From Thermomucor indicae-seudaticae (lineage: Eukaryota; Mucoromycota; Mucoromycetes; Mucorales; Lichtheimiaceae), in NCBI GenBank assembly GCA_000787465.1, contig JSYX01000015.1, forward strand, positions 1-64,000: a DNA stretch of 64,000 nucleotides. Direction: 5' to 3'. The translations under genes and the position numbers were made by a program. The notes under the pieces are model-generated. The model was not told where the DNA came from. It was given only the letters and a program-made list of their open reading frames with translations, and searched no databases. Positions 21,944-32,856 of this stretch are shown in pieces. Within the stretch, counting starts at the first letter, position 1, and each line of letters opens with the position of its first letter.

Positions 21944-24900
21944 TCAGTCCTCCTGCTTCGCTTCTTTGGAAGCCTTCGGTTTAACTGTTCTCTTGCGCTT
22001 GCGAGTCTTTGCAGCTGGAAGCGGTTGGGCTTGCTGTGCGATGAGCTCGTCTTCGTGGAGAATTTCCTGCAATAAAGAAATAACATTGATTATTCCAGTC
22101 ATCCATGTGCTTAATCGACTTCAACCTGCCTCCCAATGCTGCATGACGACTTCAAGGTCCTTCTTCCAGAAATCTTTGGGAGAAGTATTTTTGATAGTCT
22201 CCAGTTCTCGAAGTTTAGCCTCTCTCTGTCTACGAAGCTCTTCCACCTGCATGGTTCCATTAGTCAACATCTCTGACAGCGCTTAATCTGCTGTAAGGCG
22301 TGCCTTTTGCGTCGTGAATCCTCGGACGTTGATAGAAAACAGGTATTCATATCCGCTATTGTCCTTCTCTTTCAGTTCGTCCACTTGTGCCTTTTCACCA
22401 TCGTCATTTTCGTCGATCACTTGCGGGGCTTTCTTCTTTCGAGGATAGATTCTCTTGAGTCCGTGCTTCTCAAAGTCGGCAATGACGTCTTCTTCCTTCC
22501 GGTTAATGTACACCAACTTCTTGTCGATAACCAGTTCAATAAACTTCGCTTTGTTATCCAGGCGTGCGTATTCGTCCTCGAGAACATAAATCAAATAGTC
22601 CTGCTCACACAATCGTCAATTTAATGAAAATCAACATGTCAGAAGGGATAGCCTACCTTGCGCTTCTGGTAGTATTCCAGACGAAGAGGATAGAATTCAC
22701 GCAGTACATCTTCAGCACTTGCATACTTTTTAATTCTGCCGTCTTTGTCAAAGCACACGATGTTGGTGGTGGCAATAGACGAAGTCAACTTGAATGCCTT
22801 CAAAAGACCAATATCCTCCGCTTTGGCCAAATTTTTATCATCAATCTGCACAGTGAATTCTACTGCGCAATCGGTGGAATTGTTGCTGTAATCCTTTAAA
22901 AATAAACGTGATCATCAGTTTATGACTCTAAAAGCTATGTTGATCAGGTTTGGCTCTTACAATGATAGTAAACTCTGGCTTCTTGTCCTTGGGATCACGA
23001 AGGAAATCCAGATGTTCTTTGAAATTGTCAGTCCATAGCCGTACTGGAAGTTCCGTAACTTTAACGGCGCCGTCGTCTGTTACATGTGCGATACCGTTAA
23101 CGGTATATCTTCCAGCTGTAGATGGAACTATTTCACCCTATACTAATGATAAATGCATTTGCTGTCAATACTTCGATCTTGGCACTTACCCTGAAGCCTC
23201 TGAACCAGGGCGTCATAGGCACGGGCTCTTCGCCATTCATCATTCGGAGCAAGTTGTCAACAATGTCTTTAGGGTTGTAGTTTGGAATGCTGGTACTCCA
23301 GCCTAAGTAAAGAAAAACGATTAAATATTTTGAGCAAGCAGCTGTCTGCCATTTACTTTACCTGTGCCGATACCATCTGCGCCGTTCACAAGTACCATAG
23401 GTAAAACGGGCATATACCTGAACATAGAGTAAGGAGATCATATAATAAGACCTGGGATGGCATCCCTTACCATTGTGGTTCAATCATCTTGTTTTCTTCT
23501 TTCAGATAGTCCAAGATATCGTCATCGTCCGGATGAAATATGTGGCGTGCAATCTTGGAGAGTCTTGTAAAAAGATAACGAGGACTTGCGGCGGCTTTAC
23601 CACCCTAAAAGCCATCTGATTTAGCATTGTTTCGTCATATAGGAACAGTAGGATCACAATACCTCGTGTCTTGTACCGAACTGACCGGCGGGCACGAGAA
23701 GGTTGATGTTATTACTTCCAACAAAGTCTTGGGCCATACCAATGATCGTGGCAGCTACACTTTGCTCGCCGTGATGGTATTGTGTTACTCCGGCCACATA
23801 GTTGGCGAATTGAGCGACCTAAACCGTGGGGATACGTTAGCATGTCGCTTCTAGATCATGCTTTCCAATACTAACCTTAATTTCAGTGTTTTTTGGTCGT
23901 TTAATGGCACCGAACAAAACCTTGCGCTGACCAGGCTTGAAGCCGTCTACGACAGAGGGAATGGATCGGATGTTATCCGCCATACTGAAAAGCATAAGCT
24001 CGCGATTGACAAAATCTGATATTTTAATCTTGTTGACGCTATGATCGATGTAAATACCAGGCTTAATAAAAAGTTTAATGAGCACACAGGAACCTTGAAG
24101 TCATCAATCATTTGGTTACCGTGTAAGTCGCTAGCCATTCTTTGCGGTCATTGACCTTCTTCTTGCTGAACGCCATTTCAATAAGCTGACGGTCATTAGT
24201 ATCTGGGACATGGAATTCTTTCTTGTGCACGTCTAACTTGGAGAAATATTTGCGAGCATCGCTACGGTCGGATGTACCCAGACCCTAGGAAGATTCGACT
24301 CAATTTACGTTCGAAATCTTGTGTGCTTACTTCATCATACCTTGAAGTATTTGGCATCCCATTCATTGCTCTTGTTATTTTCTGCTTCCCAAGCTTCGTA
24401 CTCTGGAATAGTGAAAAATGATATTTCCTCCTTTGTCCGCTTGTGCCGACACTGATAAATACAACAAGTAAGTGATCCGTACGCCTGCATGACAGAAAAA
24501 TAAAACGCACATACTCTGATAATAGGGGTAATAAACTCTAGTAAGAATCCAGGAATGTCCAAGAGGGACGGGAACATTTGATCGATAAAGTTGATCACCA
24601 GGCCTTTAATATGTGAGCCATCGTGGTCCTACCAGGTTTCATTAATACTCGAAAGGTAGGGACGCATCGTTCTACTTACTTGATCTGTCATAATCATTAG
24701 TTTGCCATAGCGAAGCTCATCAACGGAAGTATATGTTTTCCCGTGCTTCAGACCCAGAATCTGCTTGATGTTTGAAATTTCGGTATTGTTCATAATCTGC
24801 GTGTTGGAAGCGTCACGAACGTTGAGAAGCTTGCCACGAAGAGGGAAGACACCATAATAATCACGACCGACGACGGATAAACCACTAAGCACCAGCGCTT

Positions 24901-26873
24901 TGGCTGAATCACCTTCAGTCAGAATCAAGGTGCAGTCCTTGTTATGCGGCCGTACGCCAGCCAAGTTTGCATCTTCAAGTTTGGGTATCTTGAGGCGTCT
25001 AGCAACGACTCAATAAGACAACCATTAACGATACTCTCTGGGTTTCACATACCGCGACATCTTCCCGCTGTCTGCACGTGTCATCTGCTCTTCTTCCTTG
25101 AACTTCACCCATTTGACAATGTTGTCGATAATTCCCGACTTAGCCACTTAAGAAGATACCTGTTAATAAACTTGAAACCAATATCAAATGCCCATGTGAT
25201 TTACCGGCACTTGCAAACTTATCGCTAATTTGATAGGAGGAGCCAAAAGCACTCTGGCGCAAGGTCATGTTTTCCTTCGTCTGCGAGTCGAACGACGGGT
25301 TTTCGATCAAGCAGTTGATGAAAACGCACATATGGTTCTTGATCTGGAAAGGCTTGATGTTCTTGTTACCGGATTTCTTTTGTACTTCAGGAAGTATGGC
25401 CTTGACAATCTGATCTGCCACGTGTTGAACATGCGTGCCACCTTTAGCAGTGCAGATGGAGTTAACGAAACTGATCTACAAGACAAATATGCCATTTCCT
25501 TAATTTCATTCGCAGAATAACATATTGACGGTAACGAACCTGGTTGAACTGGCCGTCGCTCACAGCAAAGCTCACTTGCCAACGCGGGTTAGGGTTAGTA
25601 TCATGAATAATCGCCTTCTTGCCCTCAGCATTTCGGATATCCATTGACTTGGCATAAAGTTCTGCATACTTCTGGAATCCTTTGATGGGGATCTTGGTTC
25701 CGTTAAGATAAACGTTGACGCCCTCCACACAACCTGCCAGGTCATAGACTCGTTTCTTGATCAAGGCTTCAAAGTCGTCATCCATTTCAGTCATTCCGAA
25801 CTTTGCTAAATCAGGCTTGAATGATATCCTAGTATATTCTTCGCCTTTTGGATTGCTGGTGACTTTTGGCTTGTTTATCACAGTCATGTTATTGTTGAAC
25901 ACTTGACGATACTTCAATTTACGTTCTTTATCCGCGGTTTCAACGATAAATTCAGTGCTGAAAATGTTGCAGAGCTTGGCACCATATCCATTGCGACCGC
26001 CGGTAACCTTCTTTTCGTTATCGTCATAGTTTGAGGATGTCAGCAAGTGCCCAAAGATAAGCTCTGGTACATAAACTTGTTCGTCCTTGTGGATAGTCAC
26101 AGGAATACCGCGTCCGTTGTTGTGAATAGAGATGAAATTCTGGGCCTTATCAATGACAACTTTGATAGTGTTCATGCTTGGATCACGAATCTAATATGGA
26201 TTAATCTCGTAAAGTTACACCTGCAAGGACGATGTTAAAGCCTACCTTGTTGTCTGCGGCATTGACAAGAATTTCATCAACAATCTTGTATAAGCCTGGT
26301 ACATACTTGATCTTTTTCCGCTTGATAACGTCTTCGTCCGAGTCGAAGACCCACATTTCTTGTTCTTCCGCCTCAATGGAGCCTATATATGTATCCGGAC
26401 GCAGCAAAATATGCTCCAGCTGGGTCTTTTTCTTGTAGATTTCTTCAATTGTACGCTGTTCGTAGTCTCCTTTAGCGCGACTTGAGGTGGGCTTTGCTTT
26501 TTCTGCGCTGTTCGTAGCGTCCCCCATAACTACATCCTCGTCGTCTGCGGAAGGAGAAGATTCTGTCGAACCAGAATCTTTGTTGTCGTTCGTGGTTGCT
26601 CCTTTGAAAAAGTCATTAATCGTCTTGGGAGCAGCCTTGGTGTTCTTTCGCGTCGCAGTTGGTGCTTTCTTTGGTTTCGGTGCTGCCGGTTTCTTCTCTG
26701 GCTGCGTTTTTCTGATCTAAATCGCAGTTCAGAACACAAACACGAAATTCAGAGTAGCAAGAAAAGGTACTTGCTTTCTTTGGTCGTTCCTCAGGTACGA
26801 AATCCGATTCAGCTCCAGAATCGACAAACTCTGAACCATCAGAGTTATAATTACTCTCGTCAGAAGCTGTCAT
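21944..26873 (-). CDS. TOP2: DNA topoisomerase II
   Basis: ATP-dependent type IIA topoisomerase that decatenates chromosomes in the nucleus. Nineteen exons: 26873-26775, 26716-26246, 26190-25540, 25475-25205, 25146-25053, 24998-24680, 24628-24515, 24451-24341, 24284-24120, 24061-23876, 23818-23663, 23604-23471, 23417-23362, 23302-23190, 23137-22961, 22893-22657, 22600-22304, 22246-22130, 22066-21944; about 1296 aa. The GHKL ATPase ([19 protein letters not shown]), TOPRIM ([21 protein letters not shown]) and breakage domain with catalytic Tyr near residue 889 (SPRYLFTRL) are intact. Three introns need GC donors (26774, 22303, 22129). The N-terminus is extended and basic; the tail after the coiled coil is only about 40 residues and ends in a TRKRKR nuclear signal, shorter than in yeast. 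Confidence 0.94.
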
Positions 26874-27259
26874 TTCGTTTACAAGAAGGAACACATAACA
26901 CGAAAAGGCAATCCGGATTTTTTTTGAGGGCCAAGAGTCAGCACTCCGCGCGTCGCGACTCGCGAGGGGCATCTTAAAAAAAATTCTCGAACCCCTGAAT
27001 CACGTTACCGCAAGTATGGCTTCAGTATCTTCACCACGTAAAAGATCTTAAGCTCTTTTAAGCATTCCTAAGCGATATATTCTAGCATTCAAGAGCAGCG
27101 CAAACCCGGGAACCGAGCCTTTCCAGTTCTTACTTGGTCAAAACGAAGCACAGTGTCCGTGCCTTGTTACGATCACCTTGGTGAGAAAGGAAGCAATCAC
27201 TATATCATTATGTCTAATGCTTGTGCCTGCTTTTTCACTGCGTCCACTACTACAAACGC

Positions 27260-27291
27260 GATCGTTATATTGCGCAGGCACTACATCTTGA
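27260..27291 (+). repeat. Dispersed 32-nt repeat, copy 2
   Basis: Partner of 63-94, same orientation, about five internal differences, no gaps. Confidence 0.4.
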
Positions 27292-27919
27292 TAACCAGAT
27301 AGAATAGCAAGGGAATAGTTATATAGTTTACAGAACCCCTGGCAAAGGAATTAAAACGGCAACAAACTGTAGCGGTAGTTAGAACGAGCACCCTACTGAG
27401 GAGAGGTTGTTGTAATCACTCGACTGCCGTTTCCAGGACCAGGTCGACTACAAAGATTACTATAGGGATGTCAGAATGTAATATCCCGAAGACGGTAGTC
27501 AGGACAGATCTTCCTTATACGCTAGTATATACCTAACTAAGGGGACAACCTCTCTTGAACGGTTATACTATTAATTTAGGAGAGCATTTTCGCCAATTGA
27601 TTTTCCGGTTGCCTTAAACATGGGATAGTAAACGTTTCCGGTTTCATATGTGCAGGCGAGCTCCGTCCAACTTGGGCAGAAAATGATCACTGGAAGTCTA
27701 TTCTACATGAGCTTGATACCAACCAGCATCATGACAGAAGGTACGCTGAAAGAACTTAACGTATTCATGACAAAGGATGGATAAGCGTCCATATTTTTTT
27801 CCATATGCTTTATTCCTGAAACGAAAGCTGGTTGAAGTTTCCTTGTCATGAGTTGTCAAAAGCCAATTACTTTGTGCGTACGGAGCAATGAAATGTAAGT
27901 AAGGATATTCTTTTCATTA

Positions 27920-28210
27920 TTACTGCAAGCACCTAATTATATCAGCAATTAATGTTCCTTCTTTTGCTGTCAACTCCCCCTCATAACGAGTGCAAACAGG
28001 CTCTTTATTTGCTGTATGACACTTAATGGGAGAGCTGACAGTCTGTGCAACATGAACAGCATCTGCTAAATAATCTTTTCCAGCATCGTCCTCTGATGGA
28101 TCTATGTTCATCAATGTAGGCACGCGTACAGAAACATCATCCATATGCTTAATCTTTTCAGCCACTCTTCACTCAAAGCTGGGTATGCAGCATACATTTT
28201 CGCCTCATCC
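27920..28210 (-). pseudogene. Possible decayed coding relic
   Basis: An open minus-strand segment (HMDDVSVRVPTLMNIDPSED) has no proper ATG, and an overlapping frame just upstream reads MYAAYPALSEEWLKRL. The two would join only across a frame change, as in a degenerate gene or mobile-element remnant. No family recognised. Confidence 0.25.
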
Positions 28211-28919
28211 AGACCTTCATTTCCAATTGTCTCGAGCAAAGCAACATCATCATTTACACTCTGCTAAATGTTTCCGTGTTGCATACAGTAACTATAACCA
28301 TTGTTCAATTTCAATATCAAAGGAATTACAGAATTGGACCATTACTAATCACATAGTTGGCCAATTACAGTAGAACCTTAATGCATCACTATTTTTCTAA
28401 CTTTGTGTATAGACGCAGTCGAGCAGCAACGGTGCAAACATATAGATGTCAACTTTGTACTTTAACTTTTGGAAGTAGATGTAACATATATCTACGCAGC
28501 CAAACAAAAACTCGATGCTACAGTACATTGTTGGCCTTGTACAACAACGTCAATGTCTGCGCAGCTGCAAACTATATTCTCAACCCGAGCACCGTCATCG
28601 GTGGCTTCACGGACAGCTATCGCCACGTTTTAGCACGTAGAAAGTGTACGCGTGTACTTTGTCGGGGGTTCAGACTGTCCCACGCTTGGGCGATGAAGCT
28701 TCATATAAAGAAAGCTCCTTTTATCCCTCAATAACCTCGATCAGATGATGCTGAACAACGGGGACTGTAACTCTAGACAGCTGATATAGGCGGATTGTTG
28801 CTTAGTTCAGGTATTGGTACCACCATGATTATCGAGAAAGCAGCACACGATAGAGTCATTCACCTCAAGACGTCCTTACCAGAATAGAATATGGATAATC
28901 TTTGCGCGCGGTAACCCAC

Positions 28920-29022
28920 ACTGTGTGTGAACATTGTGCGACCATATTGCTCACTGTAATCAGAACACGCATTGATCATTACTGTGTGTCAAACGTTGTG
29001 CAACAAGATCGCCCGCTTTAAT
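28920..29022 (+). repeat. Degenerate tandem repeat, unit A (two copies)
   Basis: Copy A1 28920-28960 and copy A2 28981-29022 share ACTGTGTGT, then aTTGTGCrAC and a CNCTnTAAT end, about 41 nt each with scattered mismatches. Confidence 0.6.
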
Positions 29023-29171
29023 TCGGATGCAATGATCGCAGCTGGCAGCAAGTTTCATGATCCAACGTTTGCTTGCTTGTTAATTCATGCTCGCGTTCAA
29101 TCCGAATCCAATGACCACAGAAGACAGCAAGCTTCATGATCGAGTTTGCTTGCTTGTTGACTCATGTGCTC
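29021..29171 (+). repeat. Degenerate tandem repeat, unit B (two copies)
   Basis: Copy B1 29021-29092 and copy B2 29099-29171 share CAATGA, GACAGCAAG/GGCAGCAAG, TTCATGATC, GTTTGCTTGCTTGTT and ACTCATG/ATTCATG, about 72 nt each, spacing 78 nt. Unit B immediately follows unit A. Confidence 0.75.
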
Positions 29172-29415
29172 CTACTATATCTTGCAAACTGTCTCATTGA
29201 CTGATCGCCTAAATCTTGTGCTGGAAGTATGATGCATGCAAGTTGCGGACTACTCTGCAAAGTGCAAGTTGTTTATTACTTTATCATTTTCTTTTTGATT
29301 TGTCGGTCCCGAGGGACCTTCCAAAAATTCAGCTTAGCGACAGGTTAATGTCGTTAAACAGTAAACAAAGAATGGGTTCATTTCAACTTTACTGTTCGTC
29401 CTTCCTTGATGGAAC

Positions 29416-29742
29416 TCACAAGCGCGGCTTCCCCCTGCGCCTACGACTTCCCTGGGGTGAAACTTGAGCAAGCTGACTATCATATGCGCCCGGAAGCAAG
29501 AAAGACTGGAATGCCCCAAAGAAAAGATAGGCTACCATGCCGCATATGGTGCTGCGACCCATGTTGAAGAGGAGGGGACCATATACGGAACCAGTCATGG
29601 AAGCTAATCTACGAGGAGAGGCGATGGCTGTTGAAGCCGTGCCTACCAAGCCAGGAAGATATAGCATCCAGCTGACCGGGTAATCCCCGCACAATAACCT
29701 ACCTTTGCATATCCAGTCCTTCAAGCAACACATGATAATCAT
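29416..29742 (-). CDS. Candidate small membrane protein
   Basis: Possible exons 29742-29703 and 29642-29416, 88 aa. A GTAGGT donor and GGTAG acceptor give a 60-bp intron and join the frames exactly. The product has one or two hydrophobic stretches (GMVAYLFFGAFQSFLLPGAY) and a basic C-terminus (RRRRGKPR). No family recognised; the island context argues for caution. Confidence 0.35.
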   Translation of the reverse strand: MIIMCCLKDWICKGRLLCGDYPVSWMLYLPGLVGTASTAIASPRRLASMTGSVYGPLLFNMGRSTICGMVAYLFFGAFQSFLLPGAYDSQLAQVSPQGSRRRRGKPRL

Positions 29743-30533
29743 CAAGCCTGTACGCAGGACACATAATTTCACCACGCAGAGAGCCCAAGAAAAGAAGGGA
29801 AAATTGAAAGAATGAGGAGAGAAATAACGGGATCAAGTTCGCCTTTTTATGCCTTTTCGATCGGGCATTGAATTTTTCCTGATTTTGAATTAGCGCCATT
29901 AGTGCTGCATGAACTCCCAAGGCGCAAAAGCAGCAGCAGCACCTAGAGGTTGCGCCGTAACCCGCTTTGATTGAACCCACCATTGCAGAGGGGCGAAACA
30001 AACAGTGAAGTTGCAGTGAAACACACAAGATCCCGCTTGAGCACTTTTGCTCATTGCAGTGGTAATGATCGACCAATGCCGATGAATCATGAAACGAGTA
30101 CACGGTCGTCTGCTACAAGGCGAAACTCGCAGGTGAAGGGACTTACACACCATTAGATACTGAATAATCTGTCTTAGGAATCTATAACATAGGAGACAAA
30201 TGTTTCAAATACAGTGCGAGAAATAGCAGTGAGGTGCTATGCGGATAGCATAAGCGAGCGTGGCTAGCAGGCATCATTGTCAGGGGCGTGGGCTGCCCAA
30301 TGACACGGCATTAAGTATGGAAAAGCCACCTTAAATAAGTCTGAAACAGGTGCTAGCATAAGGGTACGGTCCGGTTATGCCTGCTGCTGAATACAGCATT
30401 GACTTTGTCCAATAAACATGCCATCATTTTCTGCTGCTTCCAACTTTTACGTGTGTGTTGCACATTCTCTGGGAAATTTCGAATGTTGGAATACAATATG
30501 TTCTTGTTGGCGGTGGTAAAGGTGCTGGTTTGA

Positions 30534-30960
30534 TTATCCAGTAATGATGATTTTGGCTATTATTATTACCCTTTCCACCAAGAGACGGAGAATCATTGTT
30601 CGGTTTCGAATTAAAAAGGCTATCCAGCTGTTGACTGAACGCGTCCAGCGATGGTTATTGAGTTTTCGTCGGACGCGTTCACGATAGAGGATACAGCAAG
30701 TGGCTCTTATTACAAGAGTGATAATTAGCACCGTCGTCAGGACCCCGATAATGGATGAGGGTACGTTTGAGTTGGGCATAGTTGACTGAGTAGCTCTTGA
30801 CGTATTTGACGGGCGATCGGCCGATGCAGCTGTGGACGAGAATCACCAATGAAGCTTGTCTCAAAGATAATACGCAACCGGACGTCGGTTCAGTGGGTTT
30901 CCGCGGAAAGGTATAAGACAGTTCGCGGTTGCAGGGCATAGAATTTTGCGTTTTGTGCAA
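30534..30960 (-). CDS. Candidate single-pass membrane protein
   Basis: The open segment ending at 30534 reads Ser/Thr-rich stalk (NTSRATQSTMPNSNVPSS), a TM helix (SIIGVLTTVLIITLVIRA) and a basic cytosolic tail. An upstream segment (FPRKPTEPTS) can be joined by a weak GTTGCG donor and a CCACAG acceptor. Start and splice are uncertain, so this may be non-coding. Confidence 0.28.
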
Positions 30961-31743
30961 ATCAAATTTACATATTCAAAGACGAGGAATTTGCATGCAT
31001 CATTTAGCATCTACTGCAAGTAAGGAAAAGCACAGAATCCGTACCCGGTATGCATTAACCCGTTTCTAGTACGGGAAAATTTTTGGCAAAGCGAATTAAA
31101 GCAATGCAAAAGCAAATCAGTTTTGCAAGGTATATCCAACCTCGAGTAACTTTCCCACGTATTAAAGCAGAAAGAACACCTACCTTGGCACGAGCAATAC
31201 TCGAACGAGCGATTGAATCGAGAAAGAATGGGGACTTCCGGAGTGATGGATGCTATACCGTATAACGTCTTCTAATGACTACAGGTATGGTGCGCCACCA
31301 CTACTCGTCCCAAAGCCTTCTACAGAAAAAAATCTGGAACAGCTTTTGTATGCAAAGGTGACTGTTAAACATCAGGCCGAGCACATCCACATCTTAGTAA
31401 GCAATTAAAAGCAAAAGCAGAATTACTGAGTCCTGAGGTTATGAAAAAATTTATGTAATGCCTTGGGCCCAAATACTCGTCCTTTTATTCGGTTCAAAAG
31501 TGGTTCTCTGACAGACGCAAATCATGCTTTATGCTTAGCGCAAAAAGTTAATTCGCTTATTGCGTAAAGTGGGAATATGAAAAGTGTACGCTGCAAGTAG
31601 CTGACACAGAAAGCATTGGACAGCCAGCGTTAAGTTCATTTCCAGCCAACTCTTTCGTGGCTCTCCGGGGTTATTCGATACTGAGTCATACCAGAAAAGC
31701 TCTTCTATTCTACTCTACTCTTTCTCTCTTTGCGCATTTGGAA

Positions 31744-32583
31744 ATGGTGAACATGTCAGAGAGGAACGGTGAATACGAATTTAATTCTGTGGAGGATGCC
31801 ATCAAAGATTTCGGCAAGTATACAAAGTGACATTGATTGTAGAGAGGATTTTATAGAAATGTTGGTGGCAACGGTGGGTGGATATTGCAGATCAGATCTC
31901 TAATACGTTTTCTGCTATCTTTAGCTGCCAACAAATTTGTAATTGTCATGGATAATGAAGACCGGGAAAACGAAGGCGATCTGATCGTAGCGGCGCAAGG
32001 CGTTACGACAGAACAAATGGCATTTTTGGTTCGGTATTCAAGGTAATAGGGCATATTTATTGCTAGCAATAAAACGCAGGGTCTATTGATCCCATTACTG
32101 CTTGTACCATCAAACAGTGGCTATATCTGCATCCCGATGACTGGTGAACGTTTGGACGAATTACAGCTTCCATTAATGGTGCCCAAGAACACTGAGCTGA
32201 TGAAAACCGCTTATACGGTCTCCGTGGATTATATCCATGGTACCACAACTGGAATTTCTGCACACGATCGAGCTTTAACTGCGAGGAAGCTAGCAGATCC
32301 AACAAGCCGTCCGGAAGACTTCTCGAGGCCCGGTCACATCCTTCCTCTGCGTGCTGTTCCAAATGGTACTTTGCAACGTGCGGGTCATACTGAAGCAGCC
32401 GTTGATCTATGCAAGCTGGCAGGGTTGCCACCGGTGGCATGTATTGGCGAGCTTGTGAAAGAGGATGACCCATGCGGGAACATGGCAAGACGGGACGATT
32501 GCTTTGCGTTTGCTAAAAAACACAACATAAAAATGATAACTATCAAAGATCTTATAAGATATAGAAAGAGAGTTAATCTGTAG
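31744..32583 (+). CDS. RIB3: 3,4-dihydroxy-2-butanone 4-phosphate synthase
   Basis: Converts ribulose 5-phosphate to the four-carbon unit of riboflavin. Exons 31744-31813, 31925-32042, 32118-32583, 217 aa (yeast Rib3 is 208). Seen: the acidic active-site loop MDNEDRENEGDLI, the GERLDELQLPLMV segment and PNGTLQRAGHTEAAVDL. Intron 1 (111 bp) uses a GCAAGT donor after GATTTCG; the nearest GT donor would break the frame before MDNEDREN. A second ATG at 31753 is possible. Its 3' end faces the coiled-coil gene. Confidence 0.94.
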
Positions 32584-32856
32584 ATCATTCCCCTTTTTCC
32601 TCTGCTTCTGCGTATGCATCTTGTAAATAGAGCCCTAACGGAGATAGATCGACAATTTTTGCACGTGAAATTTATAGAACTGTGGGAACCTTTTTCTGGT
32701 GAATCTGACATACGTGTGTAAACATTGATGCGGAAGGAGTAAGCAAAACAAAACGGCAGGTGCAAGAATGCCTTAGCCTAATAGCAGTTATCGAGACTTG
32801 TTCAATCTTATTATTGTTTCAGTTACAATCCGTATCTCATAGAAATCGGTATCATG

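Larger units (their letters stand above)
26874..31743. other. Gene-poor island with repeats and ORF relics
   Basis: About 4.9 kb between the divergent starts of TOP2 and RIB3. Contains a dispersed repeat copy (27260-27291), a nested degenerate tandem repeat (28920-29171), one candidate small membrane-protein gene (29416-29742) and short open or decayed segments listed separately. No intact transposase or reverse transcriptase domain was recognised. Confidence 0.6.

Noticed and set aside
23819..23875. Possible retained intron or extra exon in TOP2
   Set aside because: Open by chance; the splice sites give the conserved [13 protein letters not shown] join.
24454..24514. Alternative acceptor adding about 12 residues to TOP2 exon 8
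   Set aside because: A TGCAG inside the intron keeps frame but adds a Cys-rich insert absent from the family; the downstream TTATCAG acceptor gives the conserved sequence.
31083..31640. Possible retroelement fragments (for example a GPNTRPFIRFKSGS stretch)
   Set aside because: Frames are broken and no reverse transcriptase, integrase or transposase motif is visible; mentioned only as relic-like DNA.
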